Assembly (NCBI GenBank): GCA_003142915.1
Contig: PLNZ01000302.1
Location: forward strand, 1 to 9,790
Reading direction: 5' to 3'
DNA length: 9,790 bases
Source: Ignavibacteriales bacterium
GTDB taxonomy: Bacteria > Bacteroidota > Ignavibacteria > Ignavibacteriales > Ignavibacteriaceae
Positions 1-6,609 of the stretch are shown in pieces. Position 1 is the first letter of the stretch. Each line of letters opens with the position of its first letter. The notes beneath the pieces are model-generated. The model was not told the DNA's origin and made no database searches. It saw only the letters and a list, made by a program, of their open reading frames with translations. A program made the translations under genes and the position numbers.

Positions 1-198
1 AGGCTTTTTATCAGCCAGCAACCAATGAATATCCAAGCCAAGGTCATGAAGGCGTTTCAATATCTCACCGCCCGGTATTACCCTGTTCTGGAAATAGGGA
101 TATAGCTGCTCCCTTTTTATTTTTAATGCTTTTGCAAATTCAACGTTAGAGGAGAAATTTTCATCTCCAAATTGTCTGATTTTTTTTCCTAGCTTCAC
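1..198 (-). CDS. XRE/CI-repressor-type helix-turn-helix regulator, N-terminal part (3' end off window)
   Basis: Reading leftward from a GTG at 198-196, an open frame of 66 codons runs off the left edge with no stop. A good Shine-Dalgarno AAAGGA lies at 211-206, seven bases before the GTG, and an in-frame TGA lies further upstream with no ATG between, so GTG is the best start. The protein opens VKLGKKIRQFGDENF, followed by a helix-turn-helix-like stretch at residues 18-50 (NVEFAKALKIKREQLYPYF, then a P-G-G-E-I-L-K-R-L turn and helix). It ends in the L-G-x-D-I-x-W-L-L signature (residues 54-61) typical of phage CI-like and XRE DNA-binding domains. A DNA-binding transcription regulator is therefore likely. 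Its target is unknown; autoregulation through the long AT-rich spacer to its right would be usual. A C-terminal sensor or multimerisation domain, if any, lies outside the window. Confidence 0.75.
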   Translation of the reverse strand, partial: MKLGKKIRQFGDENFSSNVEFAKALKIKREQLYPYFQNRVIPGGEILKRLHDLGLDIHWLLADKKP

Positions 199-205
199 TT
201 TTTTA

Positions 206-211
206 TCCTTT
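206..211 (-). promoter_or_regulatory. Shine-Dalgarno site of the HTH regulator gene
   Basis: AAAGGA on the minus strand sits seven bases before a GTG codon. It decides the start of the regulator, since no in-frame ATG exists between this site and the upstream stop. Confidence 0.6.
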
Positions 212-385
212 ATGATATGATTTTTACTCAAATAATATCTTGACAATAAGTAATAAATATCTCACTTTTACATGCTTTTTACTGTAATTGATTAAAATAA
301 TAAGTGACTCTATATTATCTAACTGAATTTTTTGTTTGTAATTTTAATAATAATGTAAAATATTTTACAGCTATAGATTAAATTA

Positions 386-399
386 ATAAAAGCTTTTAT
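386..399. repeat. 14-bp perfect palindrome ATAAAAGCTTTTAT
   Basis: Both halves match exactly around the centre at 392/393. It lies 188 bp upstream of the HTH regulator start. It could be an operator for a dimeric regulator such as the adjacent HTH protein, but palindromes of this composition also arise by chance in DNA this AT-rich. Confidence 0.35.
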
Positions 400-546
400 A
401 AAGTTCCAAATTAATTCTTAAATTAATATTTTTATTTTTAAGTACATCGAAATTGGAAATACTAACTATAATAAAATAATATTAATATTTTTTTTATTCT
501 TCATATTTCTTTGAACTGTCTCACTTAGTTCTTTTATATGATATCA

Positions 547-565
547 AATCGCTTTAAACGCGATT
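547..565. repeat. Inverted repeat AATCGC-N7-GCGATT upstream of the hisA-like gene
   Basis: The 6-bp arms at 547-552 and 560-565 match exactly around a TTTAAAC spacer. This is the most GC-rich spot of an otherwise AT-only stretch. The arm spacing fits one helical turn between half-sites, as for a dimeric repressor. There is no T-run after it, so it is not a typical terminator. The function is unproven. Confidence 0.35.
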
Positions 566-685
566 ATTATAGAATATTTTACGTATTTGATTTGACTACT
601 CATTTCATTATTTTTTTATAAATGAAAATTTAGGTTTACGCCCAAAAGCCTGATTATCAAACTAAAAAATTATAATGCAATTAAT

Positions 686-1435
686 ATGAGATATCTACTT
701 GTTATTCCGTCAATCGACATAAAGAATGGAAAAACTGCAAGAGTAGTTCAGGGTATACCGGAATTAAATTGCAAAGAGTACGGCAGCGATCCTGTTGAAA
801 TGGCAAAAATATGGCGTACGGAAAATGCTAAGCTTCTTCATGTGATTGATTTTGACGGCGCTGCCGACCATAGCAATAATAATTTGCATCTTATCAGGGA
901 AATATGCGAATCAGTAATCATCCCTGTACAATTTGCCGGAGGTATAAGAAGCCTTGAAGATGTTGAAGCAATAATGGATACGGGGATAAGCAGGCTTATA
1001 ATCGGTACTATGGCAATTGAACACCCGGACTTCTTTATAAAGGTTTTTGAAAAATACGGCCCATTAAAAATTGCTATCTCATTGGATATTATTGATGAGG
1101 AGCTGGTTACAAAAGGCAGAAAAATAATGACCGGCATAAACTACTTAGACTTTGCAAAAAAGATGGCAAATCTTGGCGTAGAAAGGTTTATTGTAACTGA
1201 TGTTCTTCGCAATGGAATTCTCGGCGGCCCTAACCTTGTTTATTCCGCTAACGTTGCTGAAATTACTAAAGGCAAGGTAACGCTTTCAGGAGGCATTCGT
1301 AATAAGGATGAATTAATGGATGTTCAAAAACTAATGCCTGCCGGGGTTGATTCTGTAATTGTCGGCAGAGCTTTATATGAGAATAGATTCCCCTGCCAAA
1401 AGCTGTGGCGCATTGCTGAATCCGGAATTTTTTAA
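686..1435 (+). CDS. hisA: HisA-family TIM-barrel protein (ProFAR isomerase-like) with altered active site
   Basis: This is a 249-residue (beta-alpha)8 barrel of normal HisA length. HisA converts ProFAR to PRFAR in histidine synthesis in the cytoplasm. Family signatures are present: IPSIDIKNGKTARVVQG (residues 7-23, catalytic Asp11), VIDFDGA (53-59), VQFAGGIRSLEDVE (81-94), SLDI with Asp134, TDVLRNG (171-177), GGPN (180-183), LSGGI (200-204) and VGRALYE (226-232). Several usually fixed positions differ. The general-acid Asp of the 'RDGT' motif (Asp176 in the E. coli/Salmonella numbering) is Asn176 here, the loop-5 Trp145 has no counterpart (the only Trp residues are 43 and 241), and the first Gly of the GGGIR phosphate motif is Ala84. 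No other his genes are adjacent. No clear Shine-Dalgarno precedes the ATG at 686; an ATG at 675 is out of frame. Family membership is nearly certain; isomerase activity is not. Confidence 0.85.
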   Translation: MRYLLVIPSIDIKNGKTARVVQGIPELNCKEYGSDPVEMAKIWRTENAKLLHVIDFDGAADHSNNNLHLIREICESVIIPVQFAGGIRSLEDVEAIMDTGISRLIIGTMAIEHPDFFIKVFEKYGPLKIAISLDIIDEELVTKGRKIMTGINYLDFAKKMANLGVERFIVTDVLRNGILGGPNLVYSANVAEITKGKVTLSGGIRNKDELMDVQKLMPAGVDSVIVGRALYENRFPCQKLWRIAESGIF

Positions 1436-1482
1436 TACATTTATTAAGCAGATTACTCGAGTTAAATTAATAATAGGAAAAA

Positions 1483-1695
1483 ATGGACAAGGATGAGAAC
1501 GAAATAATTCGCAGTAGTTTTTGATCTAATCTTTTTATTTCGTCAGCAAAAAAGGCTGATCTTGAAGATCATATTTCCTTTGTTCCAATTTTTAAAGATT
1601 TAAGTTCTAAGGAGATATCACAGCTTATAAAAATTATTCATAATAGAAATTATCTCGCCGGAAAGTGTATATTCTATGAATATGTTAAAAAATAA
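1483..1695 (+). pseudogene. Remnant of a cyclic-nucleotide-binding (CRP/FNR-like effector domain) gene
   Basis: From an ATG at 1483 the frame reads MDKDENEIIRSSF, hits TGA at 1522-1524, then continues open as SNLFISSAKKADLEDH... to TAA at 1693-1695. The stretch I-S-F-V-P-I-F-K-D-L-S-S-K-E-I-S-Q-L-I-K-I-I-H-N-R-N-Y-L-A-G-K-C-I-F-Y-E matches the first helices and first strands of cNMP-binding domains ('vpiFsdLsdeEl..l......r.y..ge.iF.eG'). From memory, small Bacteroidota/Ignavibacteria CNB proteins often start with an 'FW.N.F' segment; here F-stop-S-N-L-F suggests a TGG-to-TGA change. The rest of the domain (beta-roll and phosphate cassette) is absent, and only 15 bases separate the TAA from the next gene, so the 3' part was deleted. 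No ATG follows the internal TGA. TGA is a true stop here, because tatC and gmhB end with it. Confidence 0.65.
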
Positions 1696-1699
1696 AACC

Positions 1700-1704
1700 G
1701 GAGG
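1700..1704 (+). promoter_or_regulatory. Strong Shine-Dalgarno GGAGG of the usp gene
   Basis: GGAGG lies six bases before the ATG at 1711. It is the best ribosome binding site in the window and fixes the start of the universal stress protein. It suggests a well-translated gene. Confidence 0.75.
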
Positions 1705-1710
1705 AAGAAT

Positions 1711-2202
1711 ATGAAACCAGAAATAAAAAAAATATTAGTCCCAATCGATTTTTCTGATTATTCCAAAAGCGCTCTTAAATATGCGATAAATTTTGCTAAA
1801 AAATTTAACGCAGAATTATACCTGATATATGTGGTAGAACCAATAATTTATCCCCCTGATTTCAGTATGGGACAAATTGCAATTCCCACCTTGGACCTGG
1901 GAATGGATAAAAGAGCCTTTGAAGAGCTGAATAAACTTGCAGAAAAAGAGATTCCGAAAGAGTTAATTGCCAATACAATTGTAAAAACGGGAAAACCGTT
2001 TATTGAAATTATAGAATCAGCCGAAGAAGAAAATATTGACCTTATAATAATAGCAACACACGGTCATACCGGTATGGAACATATTTTATTCGGAAGCACT
2101 GCCGAAAAAGTGGTAAGAAAAGCACCCTGCCCTGTCCTGACTTTAAGGGAACCAATCAAAGGTTATAATTTTACAAAAGAAATTGAAAAAGAAAAGCTAT
2201 AG
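1711..2202 (+). CDS. Universal stress protein, UspA family, single domain
   Basis: The protein has 163 residues, one Usp domain of usual length plus a short charged tail (about 149-163). It opens with the beta-1 strand KKILVPIDFSD, in which Asp13 is the usual adenine-side residue. Beta-2 and the following loop are AELYLIYVVEP (residues 34-44), and the nucleotide-loop region is ATHGHTGMEHILFGS (115-129). This fits the ATP-binding pattern G-2x-G-9x-G-[ST] with Ala115 in place of the first Gly, a common variant, followed by A-E-K-V-V-R-K-A-P-C-P-V-L. ATP binding and a cytoplasmic homodimer are therefore likely. Such proteins support survival in starvation, redox or energy stress; the exact role is unknown. 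It follows the CNB pseudogene in the same reading frame and converges on the polyprenyl synthase gene with 28 bp between. No separate promoter is obvious. Confidence 0.93.
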   Translation: MKPEIKKILVPIDFSDYSKSALKYAINFAKKFNAELYLIYVVEPIIYPPDFSMGQIAIPTLDLGMDKRAFEELNKLAEKEIPKELIANTIVKTGKPFIEIIESAEEENIDLIIIATHGHTGMEHILFGSTAEKVVRKAPCPVLTLREPIKGYNFTKEIEKEKL

Positions 2203-2230
2203 TGGAAATAAGGGTTAAAAAACAGATAGT

Positions 2231-3211
2231 TCAATTTTTTCGGTCAATTACAAAATCTACTAAGTCTTGAAGAGCCGTTTTGCTAGGTGTATCGGGGAAT
2301 ATGGTCAGCACAGACATAGCTTTTTTTGAATAGGCAGAAGCTGTTTCGGAAGCATAATTTAGCCCATTGTTCCTTTTAACAAAATCTATAATTTCTTCAA
2401 CAGATCCGTTTTTATCGACGTTTTTAATAATCTTTTTTATTTTAGCAGCTTCATTTTTAGGCACCTGCTGAAGCGAGTAAATTAATGGAAGCGTTATTTT
2501 CTTTTCTTTAATATCCCCGCCTACAGGCTTACCTATTATAGAAGTATTCCCCTCGTAATCAAGTATATCATCCCTTATTTGAAAAGCTATCCCAATATAT
2601 TCCCCAAACTTTCTCATTGCCTCGTAATATTTTTCATCAGAGGATGCACTAAGAGCGCCTATCTGGCAGCATGTCTCCAGCAAAGAGGCTGTTTTATCGG
2701 AAATAATTCTGAAATAAGTTTCTTCATCGATATCGAGCTTCCGCGTTTTTCTTATTTGAAGCAGTTCTCCTTCAGACATCCTTTTTACCGTAGTTGTAAT
2801 TATATCAAGGAAGTCAAAATCTTTACCTTGTATCGCAATCAGTAATCCGCGGGATAAGAGATAATCCCCCATTAAGACGGCAACTTTATTTTTAAATATT
2901 TTATTTATTGACCAAAAGCCTCTTCTTTTATCGGCATTATCAACCACGTCATCATGCACAAGAGTGGCGGTATGAAGCAACTCTACCATAACTGCCCCCC
3001 TGTAGGTACGTTCGGAAACTCCCCCCGCAACTTTTGCGGCAAGAAGAACCAAGAGAGGTCTAATTTTTTTTCCTTTTTGCCGTATAATATACCTTGCAAT
3101 TAAATCAATCAGGGTAACATTAGACTTCATGGACTGTTTAAAAAGTTCTTCAAATCTTTCCAGCTCAGATTTGATCGGAAGACTTATTTCTGCAAGTTTA
3201 TTTTTAATCAA
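2231..3211 (-). CDS. Long-chain polyprenyl diphosphate synthase (IspB/HepT type)
   Basis: This 326-residue trans-isoprenyl diphosphate synthase extends an allylic diphosphate with IPP units, probably to the C35-C40 tail of menaquinone. Visible motifs are GKKIRP (47-52, IPP binding), HTATLVHDDVVD (80-91) with the first Asp-rich motif DDVVD at 87-91, RRG (96-98), K-T at 173-174, QIRDDILDYEG (211-221, second Asp-rich motif) and GKPVGGDIKEKKITLPL (227-243). Small residues before the first Asp motif, as in octaprenyl synthases, argue for a long product rather than FPP/GGPP. The start is TTG at 3211, overlapping the tatC stop as TTGA, with only a weak purine-rich AAGAAA upstream; the next in-frame Met is residue 28 and would cut conserved sequence. 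It is the last gene of the minus-strand run. The family is certain; chain length is inferred. Confidence 0.92.
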   Translation of the reverse strand: MIKNKLAEISLPIKSELERFEELFKQSMKSNVTLIDLIARYIIRQKGKKIRPLLVLLAAKVAGGVSERTYRGAVMVELLHTATLVHDDVVDNADKRRGFWSINKIFKNKVAVLMGDYLLSRGLLIAIQGKDFDFLDIITTTVKRMSEGELLQIRKTRKLDIDEETYFRIISDKTASLLETCCQIGALSASSDEKYYEAMRKFGEYIGIAFQIRDDILDYEGNTSIIGKPVGGDIKEKKITLPLIYSLQQVPKNEAAKIKKIIKNVDKNGSVEEIIDFVKRNNGLNYASETASAYSKKAMSVLTIFPDTPSKTALQDLVDFVIDRKN

Positions 3212-3990
3212 GATTTCTTAACGGCTAGTTTAGAAATTATTATACTTATTTCATAAAGCAATACTAAAGGTGCGGCCAAAATCAATTGTGAAACAGGATC
3301 GGGACTTGGCGTTAAAAATGCCGCAACGATAAAAATGAGCACAATAGCATGCCGCCTGTATTTTCTCATGAACGCCGGCGTTAATATACCAATTTTTGTA
3401 AGAAAAAATGATATCATAGGTAACTCGAACACAACCCCTGAGCCAAGCATTATGCTAATTATAATAGACATATATTCATCAATTGCGAATATATTTTTAA
3501 TTTCGGCAGAACCAAATTGAGCTGCAAACTTTAACGACATCGGCAGCATAACAAAATATGCAAATACAATCCCCACCAAGAAGCAAAGACTTGAGAATGC
3601 AACTATGGCAGATATATACCTGCGCTCACTTCTTTTTAGAGCAGGTGAAATAAATTTCCATAACTGGTAGAAAATATTAGGAAGGCTGAGTATAACACCC
3701 CCTACCATAGCAACCTCAAAATAGAGTATTAATTGCCCGAACGGTTTTAAATTCTGAAGCGCTACGCCTGCATGTCTTGCAGGGGTTAGTAAAATCTTAT
3801 CAATAATAATATTAATAAAAATCCAACAAAGAAGAGAGCCAACACCAACCCCGATAAGCGAATAAATTAATCTCCATCTTAGTTCTTCAAGATGTTCAAG
3901 AAAAGTCATTTCAGAACCGGAATTGTCTTCGCCCTCAGGATTCAAAGCCTCCGGAGAATCATCTTGAATAGTTATATCTTCTGATGCCAC
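3208..3990 (-). CDS. tatC: TatC, core subunit of the twin-arginine protein export system
   Basis: TatC is the inner-membrane receptor for folded proteins with RR signal peptides. The 260-residue sequence has six hydrophobic segments (about 42-62, 86-108, 125-148, 172-196, 214-228 and 234-253). The N-terminal recognition motif is FLEHLEELRWRL (30-41), where Glu36 and Arg38 match E. coli Glu15 and Arg17. SPALKRSERRY (115-125) holds Glu122, matching E. coli Glu103. FLTPSPDPVSQ (225-235) holds the periplasmic Asp231, matching Asp211. An acidic 28-residue leader precedes the core. The start is GTG at 3990, 15 bp after glyA, without a clear Shine-Dalgarno. Met28 at 3909 would give a 233-residue protein of typical TatC size and is a real alternative. 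The gene overlaps the prenyl synthase by 4 bp. No tatA/B is in the window. Confidence 0.95.
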   Translation of the reverse strand: MASEDITIQDDSPEALNPEGEDNSGSEMTFLEHLEELRWRLIYSLIGVGVGSLLCWIFINIIIDKILLTPARHAGVALQNLKPFGQLILYFEVAMVGGVILSLPNIFYQLWKFISPALKRSERRYISAIVAFSSLCFLVGIVFAYFVMLPMSLKFAAQFGSAEIKNIFAIDEYMSIIISIMLGSGVVFELPMISFFLTKIGILTPAFMRKYRRHAIVLIFIVAAFLTPSPDPVSQLILAAPLVLLYEISIIISKLAVKKS

Positions 3991-4005
3991 TTTAATTTAA
4001 AATAA

Positions 4006-5301
4006 TTAACTTAACTGTGAATATAGGGGAAACTTTGAGCATAATATTTTAACACGGTTATTTATTTCAGTTAAAACTTTTTCATCTTCAAAATTTGAAA
4101 TTGTTTTATCGATCAATTCAGCAATTTCAAACATTTCATTTTCTTTCATACCTCTTGTTGTCACAGCAGGAGTACCGATTCTTATTCCGCTTGTAACAAA
4201 CGGGCTACGCAGGTCAAACGGAATTAAATTTTTATTAACAGTTACCCCGGCAAGCCCGAGAGCCTTCTCAGCTTCTTTACCTGTAATGTTTTTGTTTGAT
4301 AAATCTATGAGCATCAAATGATTATCCGTACCGCCGGATATTATTTCAAAACCGTATTGATTCAATTTGTCAGATAATGCTTTTGCATTTTTAATAACCT
4401 GTTGGGCATAATCAGTAAATGAATCTTGAAGCGCTTCGCCGAAAGCAACTGCTTTAGCCATAATTATGTGCATCAAAGGACCGCCCTGAATACCAGGCAT
4501 CACCATGCTGTCGATAATCTCAGACATCAACTTTAATCTGTCACCTTTAGGTGTTTTCGTCCCGAAAGGATTTTCCTTGTCTTTACCAATAAGGATAATT
4601 CCGCCTCTAGGCCCTCGTAATGTCTTATGTGTTGTTGATGTAACAATATCACAATATAGAAGCGGATTATTAAGTAAACCTTTGGCAATCAAACCGGCAG
4701 GATGAGCCATATCGCACATTAAATAGGCGCCAACCGAATCAGCTATTTGCCTGAATTTAGAATAATCCCATTCCCGTGAATAAGCACTGGCGCCGGTAAC
4801 AATTAATTTGGGCTTTTCCTGTTTTGCAAGATCTTCAATAATATTATAATCTAATTCTTTAGTATCTTTATTTAAAGGGTAACCTACAGCTTGATACAAA
4901 GTACCGGAAAAATTGACGGGAGATCCATGAGTTAAATGTCCGCCGTGAGCAAGGCTTAAGCCAAGAAATTTATCACCCGGCTTCAAAAAAGTCATTAGGA
5001 CGGCCATATTTGCTTGTGAACCGCTATGTGGCTGAACATTTACATATTCGGCATTGAATAATTTTTTAAGCCTTTCTCTCGCCAAATTCTCGGCTAAATC
5101 TACATATTCGCAGCCGCCATAATATCTCTTACCGGGATATCCTTCTGCATACTTGTTTGTCAGAACAGTTCCGTCAGCTTCAAGCACAGCAAGACTCACA
5201 AAATTTTCAGATGCAATTAACTCAAGATAATTCTGTTGTCTTTTCGTTTCAAGAGTTAATACTTCATAAATTTCCTTATCGTTTTTTAAATTATTATACA
5301 T
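4006..5301 (-). CDS. glyA: Serine hydroxymethyltransferase
   Basis: This is a cytoplasmic PLP enzyme that interconverts serine plus tetrahydrofolate with glycine plus 5,10-methylene-THF, the main source of one-carbon units. The 431 residues are slightly longer than the usual 412-420. Visible family landmarks are LELIASENF (26-34), TNKYAEGYPGKRYYGG (48-63), VQPHSGSQAN (89-98), AHGGHLTHGSPVNFSG (118-133), the PLP-contacting CDMAHPAGL (196-204, Asp197 and His200), VTSTTHKTLRGPRGG (220-234) with the Schiff-base Lys226, and GIQGGPLMH (270-278). All key residues are intact. The ATG start at 5301 has no strong Shine-Dalgarno but lies just before the conserved N-terminal helix. It follows the outer-membrane protein gene after 58 bp, the largest gap in the run, where a separate promoter could sit. 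It precedes tatC by 15 bp. Confidence 0.98.
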   Translation of the reverse strand: MYNNLKNDKEIYEVLTLETKRQQNYLELIASENFVSLAVLEADGTVLTNKYAEGYPGKRYYGGCEYVDLAENLARERLKKLFNAEYVNVQPHSGSQANMAVLMTFLKPGDKFLGLSLAHGGHLTHGSPVNFSGTLYQAVGYPLNKDTKELDYNIIEDLAKQEKPKLIVTGASAYSREWDYSKFRQIADSVGAYLMCDMAHPAGLIAKGLLNNPLLYCDIVTSTTHKTLRGPRGGIILIGKDKENPFGTKTPKGDRLKLMSEIIDSMVMPGIQGGPLMHIIMAKAVAFGEALQDSFTDYAQQVIKNAKALSDKLNQYGFEIISGGTDNHLMLIDLSNKNITGKEAEKALGLAGVTVNKNLIPFDLRSPFVTSGIRIGTPAVTTRGMKENEMFEIAELIDKTISNFEDEKVLTEINNRVKILCSKFPLYSQLS

Positions 5302-5359
5302 TTTATTTTTTCATAGAAATGATTATTTTTTTCAGTTTTTTATATTTAAGAATAAAACT

Positions 5360-6607
5360 TTAGTCTTTAGCTCTAACAAACCATAATTCACCCAAACTTA
5401 GTCCGATGTTCATCTTTATAAAATGTTCCAGTACCAGGTCAGATTGGGATGAGCCTCTCGTACCATATAATAAAGTGAGATCAACCGTATTAAACTGACT
5501 TAGAGGATAAGAAAAGCCTACGGCAACTGAATACTGATTTATACCCGTCCCGTCTATATCATATTGAAGCTGCTCATAACTTATCCCTGCACGCCAAATA
5601 GTTTGCTGCCACGAGGTTGTACCCGATTCCTGCATAGGTCTATATTGAAAGCCCGCACTAAATTTTGTTGCATTTCTGAGATCACCCGGGTTAACACCGT
5701 TAAAAGAATACTGTGACCAATTCTGGGAAGCAACATCCAAGCTGATACAATATACCTGATTGATGGCAAAACTTAAGCCCGCCATAAAACGAACCGGTAT
5801 CTTCATCTGTATAGTACCCTGAACGATTGTATCCGTTCTGGAGGTTGTTGTAGAAGTAAGAATTGTATCTGTTCTCAGTTGACCAAGAAGCTCCGCTGCA
5901 AAGCCTATTCTGAAGTTAGAAATGGTACCTGAATGAAATAGTGGAGATATGTCAGGACTAATCAGCCCTATGTTTGAACCAAGCCCGGAAGGACTATACG
6001 TCAAATTATAATTGGAATTAGCAGCATCCGAATTAATGAATTCGGAAGTGGCGATGTAATTAATGTTGCCGAAATAATAATTTAATGTAACTCCCAGGCT
6101 AAGATCGAACGGAAGTTTATACGATGTACCAATAAAAAATTTAGATAAACCGCCATTACCCTGATATACTGTTTGGTAATTACCGGTAGCCTGAACTAAA
6201 TCTCCGTTTTCTCCGGAAGCATTATAATTCACAGTTGAATAAGGAACAAGTCCCATTACAATAGTTGCCCCATTAGAATCACTAACAGGAAAGGCAAAAG
6301 CAAGTCCGTTAAACAGAAATTGACCGTTAAAGCCATTTGAAGAATTCTCAGAAAGGAATGAACCGCTGTAAGATAAGCTGGCGCTAAAGCGCGTTTTGTT
6401 TATTTGATTCCAGGAAGCGGGGTTGACAATATCAAAGTAAGAAGGATTAGATAAAGAAACACCAAGCCCGCCGATGCCAAGCCCATAAGCAGAAAATGAA
6501 TAGACAGCATCACCTATTCCAAGCCTGGTATAGCTCGAACCACTTTGAGCTAATAAACTTATTTGTAAGACAAAGAATACGGCAATAAGGATTTTTATTA
6601 ATTTCAT
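5360..6607 (-). CDS. FadL/OMPP1-like outer-membrane beta-barrel protein
   Basis: The 415-residue protein begins with a clear Sec signal peptide (MKLIKILIAVFFVLQISLLA, likely cut before Gln21). It continues SGSSYTRLGIGDAVYSFSAYGLGIGGLGVSL and then NPASW (62-66). This start ('S.Y.R.GIGD' ... 'GG.GV' ... 'NPAS') is characteristic of Bacteroidota outer-membrane proteins related to FadL/OMPP1 transporters. Alternating aromatic/small-residue strands continue to the end (for example FRIGFAAELLGQL, RFMAGLSFAINQVYCISLDV, QYSVAVGFSYPL, DLTLLYGTRG), with a final F-I-K-M-N-I-G-L-S-L-G-E-L-W-F segment. A loop at 244-262 repeats RTDTI around a Thr/Ser-rich stretch. The likely location is the outer membrane; the cargo is unknown. 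It starts two bases after the lipoprotein gene ends, so the two are probably co-translated and may act together at the cell surface. Confidence 0.75.
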   Translation of the reverse strand: MKLIKILIAVFFVLQISLLAQSGSSYTRLGIGDAVYSFSAYGLGIGGLGVSLSNPSYFDIVNPASWNQINKTRFSASLSYSGSFLSENSSNGFNGQFLFNGLAFAFPVSDSNGATIVMGLVPYSTVNYNASGENGDLVQATGNYQTVYQGNGGLSKFFIGTSYKLPFDLSLGVTLNYYFGNINYIATSEFINSDAANSNYNLTYSPSGLGSNIGLISPDISPLFHSGTISNFRIGFAAELLGQLRTDTILTSTTTSRTDTIVQGTIQMKIPVRFMAGLSFAINQVYCISLDVASQNWSQYSFNGVNPGDLRNATKFSAGFQYRPMQESGTTSWQQTIWRAGISYEQLQYDIDGTGINQYSVAVGFSYPLSQFNTVDLTLLYGTRGSSQSDLVLEHFIKMNIGLSLGELWFVRAKD

Positions 6608-6609
6608 AT

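Larger units (their letters stand above)
199..685. other. 487-bp divergent, very AT-rich intergenic region
   Basis: No credible coding sequence or RNA gene is visible between the leftward HTH regulator and the rightward hisA-like gene. Counting by hand, 301-540 holds about 40 G/C in 240 bases (about 17 percent), well below the flanking genes. It contains a 14-bp perfect palindrome (386-399), an inverted repeat with 6-bp arms (547-552/560-565) and two copies of the 11-mer TTAAATTAATA (378-388, 418-428). It must hold the promoters of both divergent genes, but I cannot place them with confidence. The composition would suit curved or easily melted DNA, or silencing by nucleoid proteins, but that is inference. 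Confidence 0.7.

Noticed and set aside
592..620. Possible sigma-70 promoter TTGACT-N17-TTTATA upstream of the hisA-like gene
   Set aside because: The spacing is right but both boxes are imperfect, the region is so AT-rich that such matches are expected, and the Bacteroidota-type promoter pattern (TAnnTTTG) is not present.
1..651. AGGCTTTT at 1-8 and its complement AAAAGCCT at 644-651 as ends of an inserted element
   Set aside because: An eight-base match is compatible with chance, one copy lies inside the HTH coding sequence, and there is no transposase or target duplication.
838..1137. Open frames opposite hisA, prenyl synthase, tatC, glyA, the barrel gene and glgA (for example 838-1137 minus, 4505-4705 plus, 8355-8618 plus)
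   Set aside because: They lie wholly or mostly antisense (one in another frame on the same strand) to well-supported genes, resemble no family, and have no ribosome binding sites or conserved motifs.
1678..1713. Direct repeat GAATATG at 1678-1684 and 1707-1713 as a deletion scar in the CNB pseudogene
   Set aside because: Seven bases in AT-rich DNA are not enough to argue for repeat-mediated deletion without an intact relative to compare.
2203..2230. Bidirectional terminator between usp and the prenyl synthase gene
   Set aside because: Only an A-run and a T-run facing each other without a GC stem. No convincing hairpin in the 28 bp.
5334..5359. Inverted repeat AGTTTT...AAAACT just after the outer-membrane protein gene, possible terminator
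   Set aside because: The stem is six pairs, almost all A-T, with a 14-base loop and no following T-run of note. Too weak to call.
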